Source: an uncultured Eubacteriales bacterium (lineage in GTDB: Bacteria; Bacillota; Clostridia; Oscillospirales; Acutalibacteraceae). From it: 64,000 nt of DNA. Both the position numbers and the translations under genes were made by a program. Positions 15,634-22,860 of this stretch are shown one piece after another. The DNA is taken from NCBI GenBank assembly GCA_934491515.1, contig CAKSTF010000008.1:3450-67449 (forward strand), in the 5' to 3' direction. Within the stretch, counting starts at the first letter, position 1; each line of letters starts with the position of its first letter. The notes under the pieces were generated by a model. That model saw only the letters and a program-made list of their open reading frames with translations, had not been told where the DNA came from and did not search any database.

Positions 15634-16497
15634 GTGTTAGTATCAGCAAAAGAAATGTTAAGAAAAGCCCGCGACGGAAAATATGCCGTAGGTCAGTTTA
15701 ACATCAACAACCTTGAATGGACAAAATCAATTCTTCTTACCGCGGAAGAACTTAAATCTCCCGTAATTCTCGGCGTATCCGAGGGTGCCGGCAAATATAT
15801 GTGCGGCTTTAAAACCGTTACCGAAATGGTAAAGGCTATGGTAGAGGAACTCGGCATAACCGTTCCCGTAGCGCTTCACCTTGACCACGGTACTTACGAA
15901 GGCGCAAAGAAGTGCATTGAAGCCGGTTTCAGTTCAATTATGTTTGACGGTTCGCATTATCCGATTGAGGAAAACATTGAAAAAACAAAGGAACTTGTAA
16001 AGACTTGTCATGACCTTGGTCTTTCACTCGAGGCGGAAGTAGGCGCGATCGGCGGCGAAGAAGACGGCGTTATCGGCGGCGGCGAGGTTGCCGACCCGAA
16101 AGAATGCAAAATGATAGCCGACCTCGGCGTTGATATGCTGGCTGCCGGTATCGGAAATATCCACGGCGTATATCCCGAAAACTGGGCAGGACTCAGGTTC
16201 GACGTTCTCGAACAGATAAGCGATATTACCGGCGATATGCCGCTGGTTCTTCACGGCGGTACCGGAATACCGGCCGATATGATAAAGAAAGCAATCTCGC
16301 TCGGCGTTTCCAAAATAAACGTTAACACCGAATGTCAGCTCTCCTTTGCGGCCGCTACCAGAAAATATATTGAAGAGGGTAAGGATAAACAGGGCAAAGG
16401 CTTTGACCCCCGCAAACTCCTGGCTCCCGGTGCGGAAGCAATCAAAGCGACCGTTAAAGAGAAAATGGAACTTTTCGGTTCTGTAGGCAAGGCATAA
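15634..16497 (+). CDS. fba: Class II fructose-bisphosphate aldolase
   Basis: Zinc-dependent glycolytic and gluconeogenic aldolase (287 aa). Metal and substrate motifs are clear: HLDHGTYE near residue 84, FDGSHYP, LEAEVGAIGGEEDG, VLHGGTGIP and KINVNTECQ. The start is GTG 15634 with GGAGGAA upstream. It shares a transcript direction with the preceding E2-like gene and is closed by a strong terminator. Confidence 0.97.
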   Translation: MLVSAKEMLRKARDGKYAVGQFNINNLEWTKSILLTAEELKSPVILGVSEGAGKYMCGFKTVTEMVKAMVEELGITVPVALHLDHGTYEGAKKCIEAGFSSIMFDGSHYPIEENIEKTKELVKTCHDLGLSLEAEVGAIGGEEDGVIGGGEVADPKECKMIADLGVDMLAAGIGNIHGVYPENWAGLRFDVLEQISDITGDMPLVLHGGTGIPADMIKKAISLGVSKINVNTECQLSFAAATRKYIEEGKDKQGKGFDPRKLLAPGAEAIKATVKEKMELFGSVGKA

Positions 16498-16515
16498 GCA
16501 GAAGATTTATAAGCA

Positions 16516-16546
16516 AAAACCCGCCGAATATCGGCGGGTTTTCTTT
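16516..16546 (+). terminator. Terminator after fba
   Basis: A 12-bp stem (16516-16527 with 16531-16542), a 3-base loop and a T-rich tail. Confidence 0.9.
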
Positions 16547-16592
16547 TATACCCTTTTACAAAACAGTAGGTATAATAAGGCAATTGTTTTTT

Positions 16593-17159
16593 CTATATAC
16601 TCACTGTTCGCGCGTCAAGAAGTTGTGCGTCGGAATCGGCGTGAGTAATTAAAAGTACGGGCTTGTTTTGTTTTATAAAACGCTCTTTTATTATATCGGC
16701 GCATATCAGTTTGTTTTCTTTGTCTATCCCGTTAAAGGCTTCGTCAAGAATAAGGGCATCGCCCGCAAAGGCTATTGCGCGCACCATTGCCGCGCGGCGT
16801 TTCATACCGCCCGAAAACGTGCCCACTTTTTTCTTTTCACAGCCCGAAAGTCCTGTTTTTTCAAGAAGCACAAGCGCGTCCTTGTACTGTTCTTCGTTTA
16901 AAACCGTGCGAAGGTTTTGTTTAAGTGAAATGCTTTCCACAAACCTGTCCTCTTGAAAAACCGCTGATATTTTTTTCGGTGCGTTTACAAATCCCGTAAA
17001 AGGCAGCAAAATCCCCAAAAGCAATTCTGCGGCGGTCGTTTTTCCGCTGCCCGAGGCGCCTTTTAAGGCTACGCATTCGCCGTTATTTACGGTAATTGAA
17101 AAATCTTCAAGCACGGGCGTGCCGTTATATGAAAAATATACGTTAAGCAGTTCAAGCAT
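16593..17159 (-). CDS. ABC transporter ATP-binding protein (nitrate/sulfonate/taurine type, short)
   Basis: ATPase of a SsuB/TauB-like importer. Walker A is GASGSGKTTAAELLLG (about residue 33), signature FSGGMKRRAAMVRAI, Walker B ALILDEAFNGID (Pro of the usual DEP is Ala) and H-loop LLITHAD. At 188 residues it is 50-60 shorter than typical family members, mainly because it ends soon after the H-loop. All catalytic residues remain, so it is probably active. It overlaps the permease gene by eight bases and is the last gene of the Crp-receptor-permease-ATPase operon. Confidence 0.88.
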   Translation of the reverse strand: MLELLNVYFSYNGTPVLEDFSITVNNGECVALKGASGSGKTTAAELLLGILLPFTGFVNAPKKISAVFQEDRFVESISLKQNLRTVLNEEQYKDALVLLEKTGLSGCEKKKVGTFSGGMKRRAAMVRAIAFAGDALILDEAFNGIDKENKLICADIIKERFIKQNKPVLLITHADSDAQLLDARTVSI

Positions 17160-17919
17160 CGCGCCGCACCTCGCTTTTTTTGTACTTGTTCCAAAAAAAT
17201 TTTACGGCAAACTCAAAAAGCAGACTGAGTATAACAACCGTAAGAGTCAGCGCATAAACTTCATTAAAATTAAGCGTTCCCTTTGCACGGTAAATGTTTT
17301 TCCCTATCGAAATTGCCGGAGTGCAAAGCACCTCTGCCGCAACGCCAGATTTCCAGGCAAGACCTACCGCGCTTACGGCAGCACTGACGATTCTGTCGGA
17401 AGCCGCAGGCAGTTTAATGTTAAACAGCAGTTTTATCGGCTTTACATGGTATACCTTTGCCATCTCACAAAGTTTCCTGTCGGTGCCTGTAATGCCGTCG
17501 TGTACCGCTTGCCATATAAGCGGCGACACCATCAAAAGCGAAATAAATACCGGCAGATAATCAACCGATATAAACAGAAACGCAAGGATTATAAACGATA
17601 CTACCGGTACCGCGCGTACGGTTTTGAGCGCAGGGGAGAGCAACAGGTCGAACACCTTTACCGTTGATGTAAGTATTCCGAAAACAAAACCTGTAAACGT
17701 TCCGAGAACCAGTCCCGAAAAAATTCTTATAAGCGTTGCTCCCACGCCTTTCCAATAGGTGGTCTGCGGCAGCATTTTTATAAAAGTACCGAAAACCGAA
17801 AAAGGGCCGGGCAAAAACATGCTCAGCGACTCGGGAACAAGAAGGCTCGCAGCCTCCCAGACAAAAATCCAGAAGGCAGCGGCTGTTATTGTTTTTATAA
17901 ACTTATTATTTTTCACCAT
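17152..17919 (-). CDS. ABC transporter permease (nitrate/sulfonate/taurine type)
   Basis: A 255-residue membrane protein of the SsuC/TauC family with about six helices. The cytoplasmic EAA-type loop contains MAKVYHVKPIKLLFNIKLPAA (about residues 150-170). It overlaps both neighbours, by 8 bases with the ATPase and 14 with the receptor. Together they form one importer whose substrate is not set by sequence. Confidence 0.9.
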   Translation of the reverse strand: MVKNNKFIKTITAAAFWIFVWEAASLLVPESLSMFLPGPFSVFGTFIKMLPQTTYWKGVGATLIRIFSGLVLGTFTGFVFGILTSTVKVFDLLLSPALKTVRAVPVVSFIILAFLFISVDYLPVFISLLMVSPLIWQAVHDGITGTDRKLCEMAKVYHVKPIKLLFNIKLPAASDRIVSAAVSAVGLAWKSGVAAEVLCTPAISIGKNIYRAKGTLNFNEVYALTLTVVILSLLFEFAVKFFWNKYKKSEVRRDA

Positions 17920-18913
17920 AATAGAAGTCGTCGGCAGGAAGTTTTCCGCCTATGGATGTGGGATCGTATCCAAGCAGAACTTCAAAATAGCCGGTGATGG
18001 ACTTTTTCATATCTTTACCTGCAACAAATGTAAGATTGCAGTTGGGAATAGCGGCCTTTGCAATGGGCGCTGCGGGAACTATTTCATAATTTGCGCAAAG
18101 TTCGGCGGCATCGTCAACAGATTTCACGGCGTATTTTACGGAAGCCTTATATTCTTCAAGGAATTTGTCAACCTGTTCCTTGTTTTCTTCTACATAAGGG
18201 GCAAGAGCAACAACGCAGCCCATCATAAGTTTGCTGTCGGAAACTTTAACCCATTCATCATTTATCGAGAAGGCCCTCTTAAGAGTGTCTTTCTTTGTAA
18301 GAACTGTGGTGGCGGCCGGTTCGGGAACCATGGCAACCTCGGCCTTTCCGCTTACTACTGCCGCTACAAGTTCATCGTTTGTTGCAACAAAGTTAACGGT
18401 AACGTCGTTTTCAAGGCCGTTTTCTTTAAGAAGATAACGGAGTATATATTCGGGGTTTGAGCCTTCACCGGTGGAATATATTGTTTTTCCCTTTAAATCC
18501 GCGATGGATTTGATGTTTTCATCGGAAGATATAACAGAAAGAACACCGAGAGTGTTTACCGCAAGCATCTGTATTTTGCCCTGTGTTTTTGCGTAAAGTT
18601 TTGCCGCAAGGTTTGTCGGGACAGAAGCAATGTTAATTTCGCCCGATACTATTTTTCCGCTGATTTCATCTGCGGCGGCGGCAACCGTAAACGTGTAGTT
18701 GTTCGCGGTCTTTTTATCCTCGCTGTCTTTCATCAGTTTTGCCATACCAACGCCGGTAGGTCCTTTAAGGCATGCAACCGACATATCAATGCCTACGTAC
18801 GCCTTAGAGGGGGTGGGGTCGGAGGATAAGTTATCCTTTTTGCCGCAGCCCGCAAACGATAAAAGCATTAAAAGAGCCAGTACCGCAGAGATGATTTTTA
18901 CTGTTTTTTTCAT
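17906..18913 (-). CDS. ABC transporter substrate-binding lipoprotein (NMT1/SsuA-like)
   Basis: A 335-residue receptor with a lipoprotein signal peptide (lipobox SFAGC, Cys about residue 23) and a two-lobed NMT1/TauA-like fold, seen in VAAAADEISGKIVSGEINIASVP and LKGKTIYSTGEGSNPEYILRYLL. Relatives bind aliphatic sulfonates, nitrate, thiamine precursors or unknown ligands. It starts six bases after the Crp/Fnr-type regulator, which implies that the regulator senses something tied to this transport. Confidence 0.9.
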   Translation of the reverse strand: MKKTVKIISAVLALLMLLSFAGCGKKDNLSSDPTPSKAYVGIDMSVACLKGPTGVGMAKLMKDSEDKKTANNYTFTVAAAADEISGKIVSGEINIASVPTNLAAKLYAKTQGKIQMLAVNTLGVLSVISSDENIKSIADLKGKTIYSTGEGSNPEYILRYLLKENGLENDVTVNFVATNDELVAAVVSGKAEVAMVPEPAATTVLTKKDTLKRAFSINDEWVKVSDSKLMMGCVVALAPYVEENKEQVDKFLEEYKASVKYAVKSVDDAAELCANYEIVPAAPIAKAAIPNCNLTFVAGKDMKKSITGYFEVLLGYDPTSIGGKLPADDFYYGEK

Positions 18914-18919
18914 GATTTC

Positions 18920-19525
18920 TCACCTTTTTATAATAAATTTTTTATTTTCGCGTATCAAAAGACCGCTTTTTTGAAGTGATTCGATATCCCTGTAAAGACT
19001 TGTCCGTCCCACGTTAAGCATTTTCGCAAGTTTTGTCATACCGCAATCTACGGTAACAACGCCGTCGTCGTCCGCCTGGGATATAAGAAATTCATACAGC
19101 CTGTGTTGTGTTGAAGCAGCCGTAAATGTGTCAAGCCTCAGATTCAGAAAGCGTATCTTGTCGCTTAAAAAGGTAATATAGTTAAGCGCAAGCGGCGGAA
19201 ACCTTAAAAACAGGTCGCGAAGTTGCTGCTCACCGAGATAAATAACCGCGCATGCAGTATCCGCAACTATGCTGCTGAGTCCGCTTTTCCACTCACCGAA
19301 TACCGAAGCCGCGCCGAAAAGTTCGCCGCTTTTAAGGGAACGTACCGTGATTGCCTGTCCGCCTTCCGCAATGCGCTTTACGGTCGCGCTGCCCTGCACC
19401 AAAACGGCTACATATCCGTTACGGTAAAGTTCATTGCCCTTTTTAAATTTTTCGGGCGGGGGAAGCAGTTTTTTCAACGTCTCTGCTTCTTCGTGGGATA
19501 AACCCCTGAAAATACAGTAGGCCAT
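18920..19525 (-). CDS. Crp/Fnr-family transcriptional regulator
   Basis: A 201-residue regulator with an N-terminal cyclic-nucleotide-binding-type beta-roll (FKKGNELYRNGYVAVLVQGSATVKR) and a C-terminal winged helix (VVTVDCGMTKLAKMLNVGRTSLYRDIESLQ). The start at 19525 is set by GGAGG seven bases upstream; a longer frame to 19558 would run through the operator-like repeat. No FNR-type N-terminal Cys cluster is seen. It heads the ABC importer operon, and a perfect inverted repeat lies in its own leader, so autoregulation is likely. Confidence 0.9.
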   Translation of the reverse strand: MAYCIFRGLSHEEAETLKKLLPPPEKFKKGNELYRNGYVAVLVQGSATVKRIAEGGQAITVRSLKSGELFGAASVFGEWKSGLSSIVADTACAVIYLGEQQLRDLFLRFPPLALNYITFLSDKIRFLNLRLDTFTAASTQHRLYEFLISQADDDGVVTVDCGMTKLAKMLNVGRTSLYRDIESLQKSGLLIRENKKFIIKR

Positions 19526-19541
19526 AAGAAAACCTCCACAT

Positions 19542-19557
19542 TGTTCCAAAAGGAACA
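19542..19557. promoter_or_regulatory. Candidate Crp/Fnr-type operator
   Basis: TGTTCC-AAAA-GGAACA is a perfect 6+6 inverted repeat with a 4-base centre, the geometry of Crp/Fnr-family sites. It lies between the predicted transcription start (about 19564, minus strand) and the regulator's ribosome site, a position suited to self-repression. Confidence 0.6.
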
Positions 19558-19570
19558 CTTTGCATAGGCT

Positions 19571-19599
19571 ATTTTATATCTTAATAGTATTATTGTCAA
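19571..19599 (-). promoter_or_regulatory. Promoter of the Crp-ABC importer operon
   Basis: Minus-strand TTGACA (19599-19594), 17 bases, TAAAAT (19576-19571). The candidate operator begins about 14 bases downstream of the -10. Confidence 0.75.
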
Positions 19600-19610
19600 T
19601 AGTAACGCAG

Positions 19611-19641
19611 AAAAAAACCGTCCCGGAAAAAGGAACGGTTT
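19611..19641 (-). terminator. Terminator of the DivIVA-like gene
   Basis: Read on the minus strand, AAACCGTTCC and its imperfect partner GGGACGGTTT enclose a pyrimidine-rich loop and end in seven T. It lies 29 bases after the gene's stop codon. Confidence 0.8.
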
Positions 19642-19669
19642 CGGTGATTGATTTTTTGCTTTAAGGGGG

Positions 19670-20212
19670 TTAGTCGGCGCTTACGGCAGAATCATATTCC
19701 GCACGTTTTTCGGCGCTGTCGCGTTCGCGTGCGGCAAGGCGCTCTTTGGCGGTGTTAAGTTTGTCCGACAAGGTGTCAACACGCTCGGTAAAGTCCGCCG
19801 ATGTGTCCCTGACGCCGTTCATAATCTCCTCAAGTGAAGTATGCGCCTGTTCAATGGAAGCAAGATTGCGGTTTATTTCGTCGCAGGCTATGCGGCGGCT
19901 TTCCTCCGCGTTCTCCATAATGGCGCGGGCGTTTGCTTGCGATACAATATAAAGTTTGCCTATCTGTTCGGCAAGACGCTGAAGTTCATCCTTTTTATCA
20001 GTGAATTCTTTAAGCTGTTTTTTAAGATCGGATATTTCTTCACCGGCATCGGAAAGTTTGCGGTTTGCCTCCGCCAGTGAAGATTCAAGTTCCGAAACGT
20101 TTGCTTTAAGCGCCGTTTCCTTTTCGGAAAATTCCTTATGCGTTTTCTTTACGTATGATATAACATCGCCGCAGTTAAAGCCGAAAAGACTTTTTCTGAA
20201 TCCGTCAGCCAT
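19670..20212 (-). CDS. DivIVA-like coiled-coil protein
   Basis: A 180-residue, highly charged protein. The N-terminus (FRKSLFGFNCGDVISYVKKTHKEF) resembles the membrane-binding head of DivIVA/GpsB-type proteins, and residues 30-175 are predicted almost entirely coiled coil in two blocks. Such proteins mark curved membrane or the septum and scaffold growth or division. It has its own promoter and terminator. Assignment rests on the head motif and coiled-coil pattern, and it is not clearly DivIVA itself. Confidence 0.7.
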   Translation of the reverse strand: MADGFRKSLFGFNCGDVISYVKKTHKEFSEKETALKANVSELESSLAEANRKLSDAGEEISDLKKQLKEFTDKKDELQRLAEQIGKLYIVSQANARAIMENAEESRRIACDEINRNLASIEQAHTSLEEIMNGVRDTSADFTERVDTLSDKLNTAKERLAARERDSAEKRAEYDSAVSAD

Positions 20213-20243
20213 AAAAGATCCCCCTTGCGCTAAGTTATAAGTT

Positions 20244-20272
20244 ATTATATCAAATGCTGTCGTTTATTACAA
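20244..20272 (-). promoter_or_regulatory. Promoter of the DivIVA-like gene
   Basis: Minus-strand TTGTAA (20272-20267), 17 bases, TATAAT (20249-20244), about 32 bases upstream of the start codon. Confidence 0.7.
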
Positions 20273-20356
20273 GAAAAACTTAATTTCGGGGCACTTTCGG
20301 CTTTAAAGTAACAATTTTCCGGTTTTTGCTTATTATGTAGTAACGGAGGGAGGAAT

Positions 20357-20506
20357 ATGCGCAGATGCAAACCTAAGTGCAACAGGGGTATAGTGGCAAT
20401 TACCTTTGCGGCGGGACTTTTGATCAGTTGTTTTTGTCCGCCCAAATTTTTAGTGGCGGTATTGGCGGCTTGGGTGATAATTTTGGGACTTACGGCTCCC
20501 AGATAA
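20357..20506 (+). CDS. Small two-helix membrane protein (49 aa)
   Basis: A short frame with a near-perfect ribosome site (GGAGGGAGG, three bases before ATG). The sequence has a basic Cys-containing start (RRCKPKCNRG), a hydrophobic helix (about 12-25), a turn with CFCPPK, and a second helix (about 31-45). It lies 19 bases upstream of spoVM on the same strand, so a sporulation role is possible by association. No characterised family is recognised with confidence. Confidence 0.7.
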   Translation: MRRCKPKCNRGIVAITFAAGLLISCFCPPKFLVAVLAAWVIILGLTAPR

Positions 20507-20525
20507 TATTTAAGAGGTGTTTTTG

Positions 20526-20606
20526 ATGAAAGTTATACTGATTGAAAAGCCGAAATTTCTAAGCGGAATACTCAGAATGATATTCGGTATAAAAAAGCAG
20601 GCTTGA
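20526..20606 (+). CDS. spoVM: Stage V sporulation protein SpoVM
   Basis: A 26-residue peptide with GAGGTG six bases before ATG. It aligns without gaps to Bacillus subtilis SpoVM (also 26 aa): shared positions include the MK start, Ile6, Pro9-Lys10-Phe11-Leu12, Gly14-Ile15, Arg17 and Gly21, and the same amphipathic-helix pattern. SpoVM sits on the convex forespore membrane, recruits the coat ATPase SpoIVA and is degraded by FtsH. The conserved Pro9 needed for localisation is present. Automatic annotation often misses genes this short. Confidence 0.88.
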   Translation: MKVILIEKPKFLSGILRMIFGIKKQA

Positions 20607-20613
20607 AATACAT

Positions 20614-20643
20614 AATGTGACAGAACGGACGGTTCGTCACATT
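20614..20643 (+). terminator. Hairpin after spoVM
   Basis: AATGTGAC + GAAC pair with GTTC + GTCACATT around a 5-base loop (one bulged A). It lies eight bases after the spoVM stop and lacks a T-run; a second, complete terminator follows. Confidence 0.55.
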
Positions 20644-20653
20644 GCAGAGAAAA

Positions 20654-20686
20654 CCCCTCCGAAAATGCGTTCGGAGGGGAATTTTT
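20654..20686 (+). terminator. Terminator of the spoVM unit
   Basis: A 10-bp stem (CCCCTCCGAA with TTCGGAGGGG), a 6-base loop and a run of five T. It is immediately followed by the yceD promoter. Confidence 0.9.
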
Positions 20687-20690
20687 ATGC

Positions 20691-20719
20691 TTGACAAACA
20701 GCAAAAGTATATATATAAT
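20691..20719 (+). promoter_or_regulatory. Promoter of yceD-rpmF
   Basis: TTGACA (20691-20696), 17 bases, TATAAT (20714-20719): both hexamers match consensus exactly. It is 31 bases before the ATG. Confidence 0.9.
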
Positions 20720-20749
20720 AGATTGCGTGACTGACGAGGTGTGTTAGAT

Positions 20750-21247
20750 ATGATTCTTGATTTGAAGCGTATTTTCGCGACAGAGGGCAGCAGCCTTCCG
20801 ATTGACCTTACGCTTGACTTCGGGGACCTTGAGTTTTCCGGTAATTATCCGCTCAAAAAACCGGTGACCGTCAAGGGTACCGTAAGTAACAAAGCAAGTG
20901 TTGTATCGCTTAAGCTCGACATTGAATATGAGTTTTCCGCCCCGTGCGACCGCTGCGGCATTGATACCGCACACGAACACACCGTGCAGGTCGATAAACT
21001 GCTTGCCGCTTCTCTGGAGAGACAGGAGAGCGACACGATTATCGAAGTGCCCGGCATGAAATTTGATGTGGACGAGTTCGTGTATACCGAGGTTGTTTCG
21101 TCACTTCCTACAAAGCATCTTTGCAAAGATGACTGTAAGGGTATTTGTCCCGAATGCGGTAAGGACCTGAACAGCGGTCCGTGCGGCTGCAAAAAAGACG
21201 CGGTTGATCCGAGACTTGCGGGACTTTTGGACTTATTAAAAAATTAA
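20750..21247 (+). CDS. YceD/DUF177-family protein
   Basis: A 165-residue protein of the YceD (DUF177) family, which in bacteria is almost always encoded directly before rpmF and is linked to 23S rRNA accumulation. It has a CDRCG pair near residue 64 and a C-terminal Cys-rich segment (CKDDCKGICPECGKDL...CGC) typical of the Gram-positive form. The ATG at 20750 follows GAGGTG; the in-frame GTG at 20741 is less likely. rpmF starts 32 bases downstream. Confidence 0.9.
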   Translation: MILDLKRIFATEGSSLPIDLTLDFGDLEFSGNYPLKKPVTVKGTVSNKASVVSLKLDIEYEFSAPCDRCGIDTAHEHTVQVDKLLAASLERQESDTIIEVPGMKFDVDEFVYTEVVSSLPTKHLCKDDCKGICPECGKDLNSGPCGCKKDAVDPRLAGLLDLLKN

Positions 21248-21279
21248 CTTAATATACAGTTTAAGGAGTGTGCTATAAA

Positions 21280-21462
21280 ATGGCAGTACCTAAGAGAAAG
21301 ACTTCAAAAGCAAGACGCGACAAAAGAAGAAACAACGTTTGGAAGATTTCGGCTCCTACTCTCGTAAGATGCCCGAACTGCGGCGAATACAAGCGCCCGC
21401 ACAGACTTTGCCCCGCTTGCGGCAGATATAACGGCCGAGAGGTAGTAAAGGTTTCAGAGTAA
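21280..21462 (+). CDS. rpmF: 50S ribosomal protein L32
   Basis: Large-subunit protein of 60 aa. It starts MAVPKRKTSKARRDKRR and keeps the zinc-binding CPNC...CPAC pairs, so it is the Cys-plus, zinc-dependent form. AAGGAG precedes the ATG. Confidence 0.98.
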   Translation: MAVPKRKTSKARRDKRRNNVWKISAPTLVRCPNCGEYKRPHRLCPACGRYNGREVVKVSE

Positions 21463-21476
21463 GCAAAACTTAAGGC

Positions 21477-21507
21477 AGAGGAGGCGACAGTCTCCTCTTG
21501 TTTTTTC
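21477..21507 (+). terminator. Terminator after rpmF
   Basis: A 7-bp stem (AGAGGAG with CTCCTCT) and a T-rich tail containing six T. It overlaps the leader of the next gene, so some read-through into the DUF512-der run is likely. Confidence 0.75.
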
Positions 21508-21522
21508 GGGAGGTGAAAACGT

Positions 21523-22860
21523 ATGGCGGTTACGGTAAGCGGTGTTGCGCCGGGCAGTGTTGCCGAAGAATGCGGATTTGAAAAGGGCGACGTTTTGGTT
21601 TCGTTAAACGGAAACGAAATAATGGACGTTCTTGATTACCGTTTTTATCAGGATGACGAATTTTTAGACCTTTGCGTTGTTACAAAAGACGGAGAAAAGG
21701 TATCGCTCACGGTGGAAAAGGAAGAAGGAGAGGAATTGGGACTCCTTTTTGACACCTACCTTATGGATAAAAAACATTCCTGCCGCAACAAGTGCGTTTT
21801 CTGTTTTATTGATCAGTTGCCTAAAGGACTAAGGCGCAGTCTGTACTTTAAGGATGACGATTCAAGGCTTTCTTTTCTGTTCGGGAACTATATTACGCTA
21901 ACCAATCTTACCGAACACGAAATTGATCGCATAATTAAAATGCACATAAGCCCCGTCAATATTTCGGTTCATACAACAAATCCCGAACTGCGCGTTAAAA
22001 TGATGAAGAACAAAAACGCCGGAAAGGCGCTTGAAATAATAAACCGTTTTAACAAAGCCGGAATCAGGATGAACAGCCAATTGGTGCTGTGCCCCGGGTA
22101 TAACGACGGCGCTGAACTTGAAAGAACGCTTAAAGACCTTTCGGAACTTTCGGAAATGGAATGTATTGCAGCGGTGCCGGTAGGGCTTACAAAGTACAGG
22201 GAGGGACTTGAACCCCTTGTTTCTTTTGATAAAAACACAGCGGCGGCGGTTATTGATACTATCGAAAAATACGCCGGAATCTGCCTTGAAAAATACGGTC
22301 AGCGGCGCATTTACGCTTCGGACGAGTTTTATCTTATAGCCGAAAGGCCTATGCCTCCGGCAGAGTTTTACGGCGATTTCCCTCAACTTGAAAACGGAGT
22401 CGGACTGTGGGCGCTTATGAAACAGGAGGCGTACGCGGAACTGGCCGAAATTGAACCGTTTACCGCGGAAGAAAGAACGGTATCCGTTGCAACAGGCATT
22501 GCAGCGTATCCGCTGTTGCTTGATATAGCGCGGAAATGCGAAGAAAAACGCAAAGGACTTAAATGCAGCGTTTATGCCGTTAAAAATAATTTTTTCGGTG
22601 AAAAGATAACCGTTTCGGGGCTTTTAACGGCAACCGATATTTATGACCAATTAAAAGATAGAGAACTCGGCAATACGCTTTATATATCACCGTCAATGCT
22701 CAGAAGCGAGGGGGATATGTTCCTTGACAGCGTAACCGTTGACGAACTTTCCGAAAAACTCGGTACGCCTGTTTGCGCGGCGTCGGGCGGCGGCAGCGGT
22801 CTTGTAAGAGAGTTGTTAGGTTATGACCTTAACTGTAAGGAGGAAGAAAGTAATGGCTAA
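21523..22860 (+). CDS. DUF512 family radical-SAM/PDZ protein
   Basis: A 445-residue Fe-S protein. An N-terminal PDZ-like domain (VAPGSVAEECGFEKGDVLVSLNG) precedes a radical-SAM core with CX3CX2C (Cys87, 91, 94; CRNKCVFCF), then a C-terminal DUF512 domain with AASGGGSGLVRELLG. This family is widespread in Clostridia, typically next to der as here, and its reaction is unknown. It overlaps the der start by eight bases. Confidence 0.9.
   Translation: MAVTVSGVAPGSVAEECGFEKGDVLVSLNGNEIMDVLDYRFYQDDEFLDLCVVTKDGEKVSLTVEKEEGEELGLLFDTYLMDKKHSCRNKCVFCFIDQLPKGLRRSLYFKDDDSRLSFLFGNYITLTNLTEHEIDRIIKMHISPVNISVHTTNPELRVKMMKNKNAGKALEIINRFNKAGIRMNSQLVLCPGYNDGAELERTLKDLSELSEMECIAAVPVGLTKYREGLEPLVSFDKNTAAAVIDTIEKYAGICLEKYGQRRIYASDEFYLIAERPMPPAEFYGDFPQLENGVGLWALMKQEAYAELAEIEPFTAEERTVSVATGIAAYPLLLDIARKCEEKRKGLKCSVYAVKNNFFGEKITVSGLLTATDIYDQLKDRELGNTLYISPSMLRSEGDMFLDSVTVDELSEKLGTPVCAASGGGSGLVRELLGYDLNCKEEESNG

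Noticed and set aside
16593..17159. Broken ABC ATPase because of its short length
   Set aside because: Walker A, signature, Walker B and H-loop are all intact and the frame overlaps the permease normally, so it is probably a functional short form.
20614..20643. A small RNA after spoVM
   Set aside because: The hairpin is followed at once by a complete terminator and is better explained as part of the transcript end.
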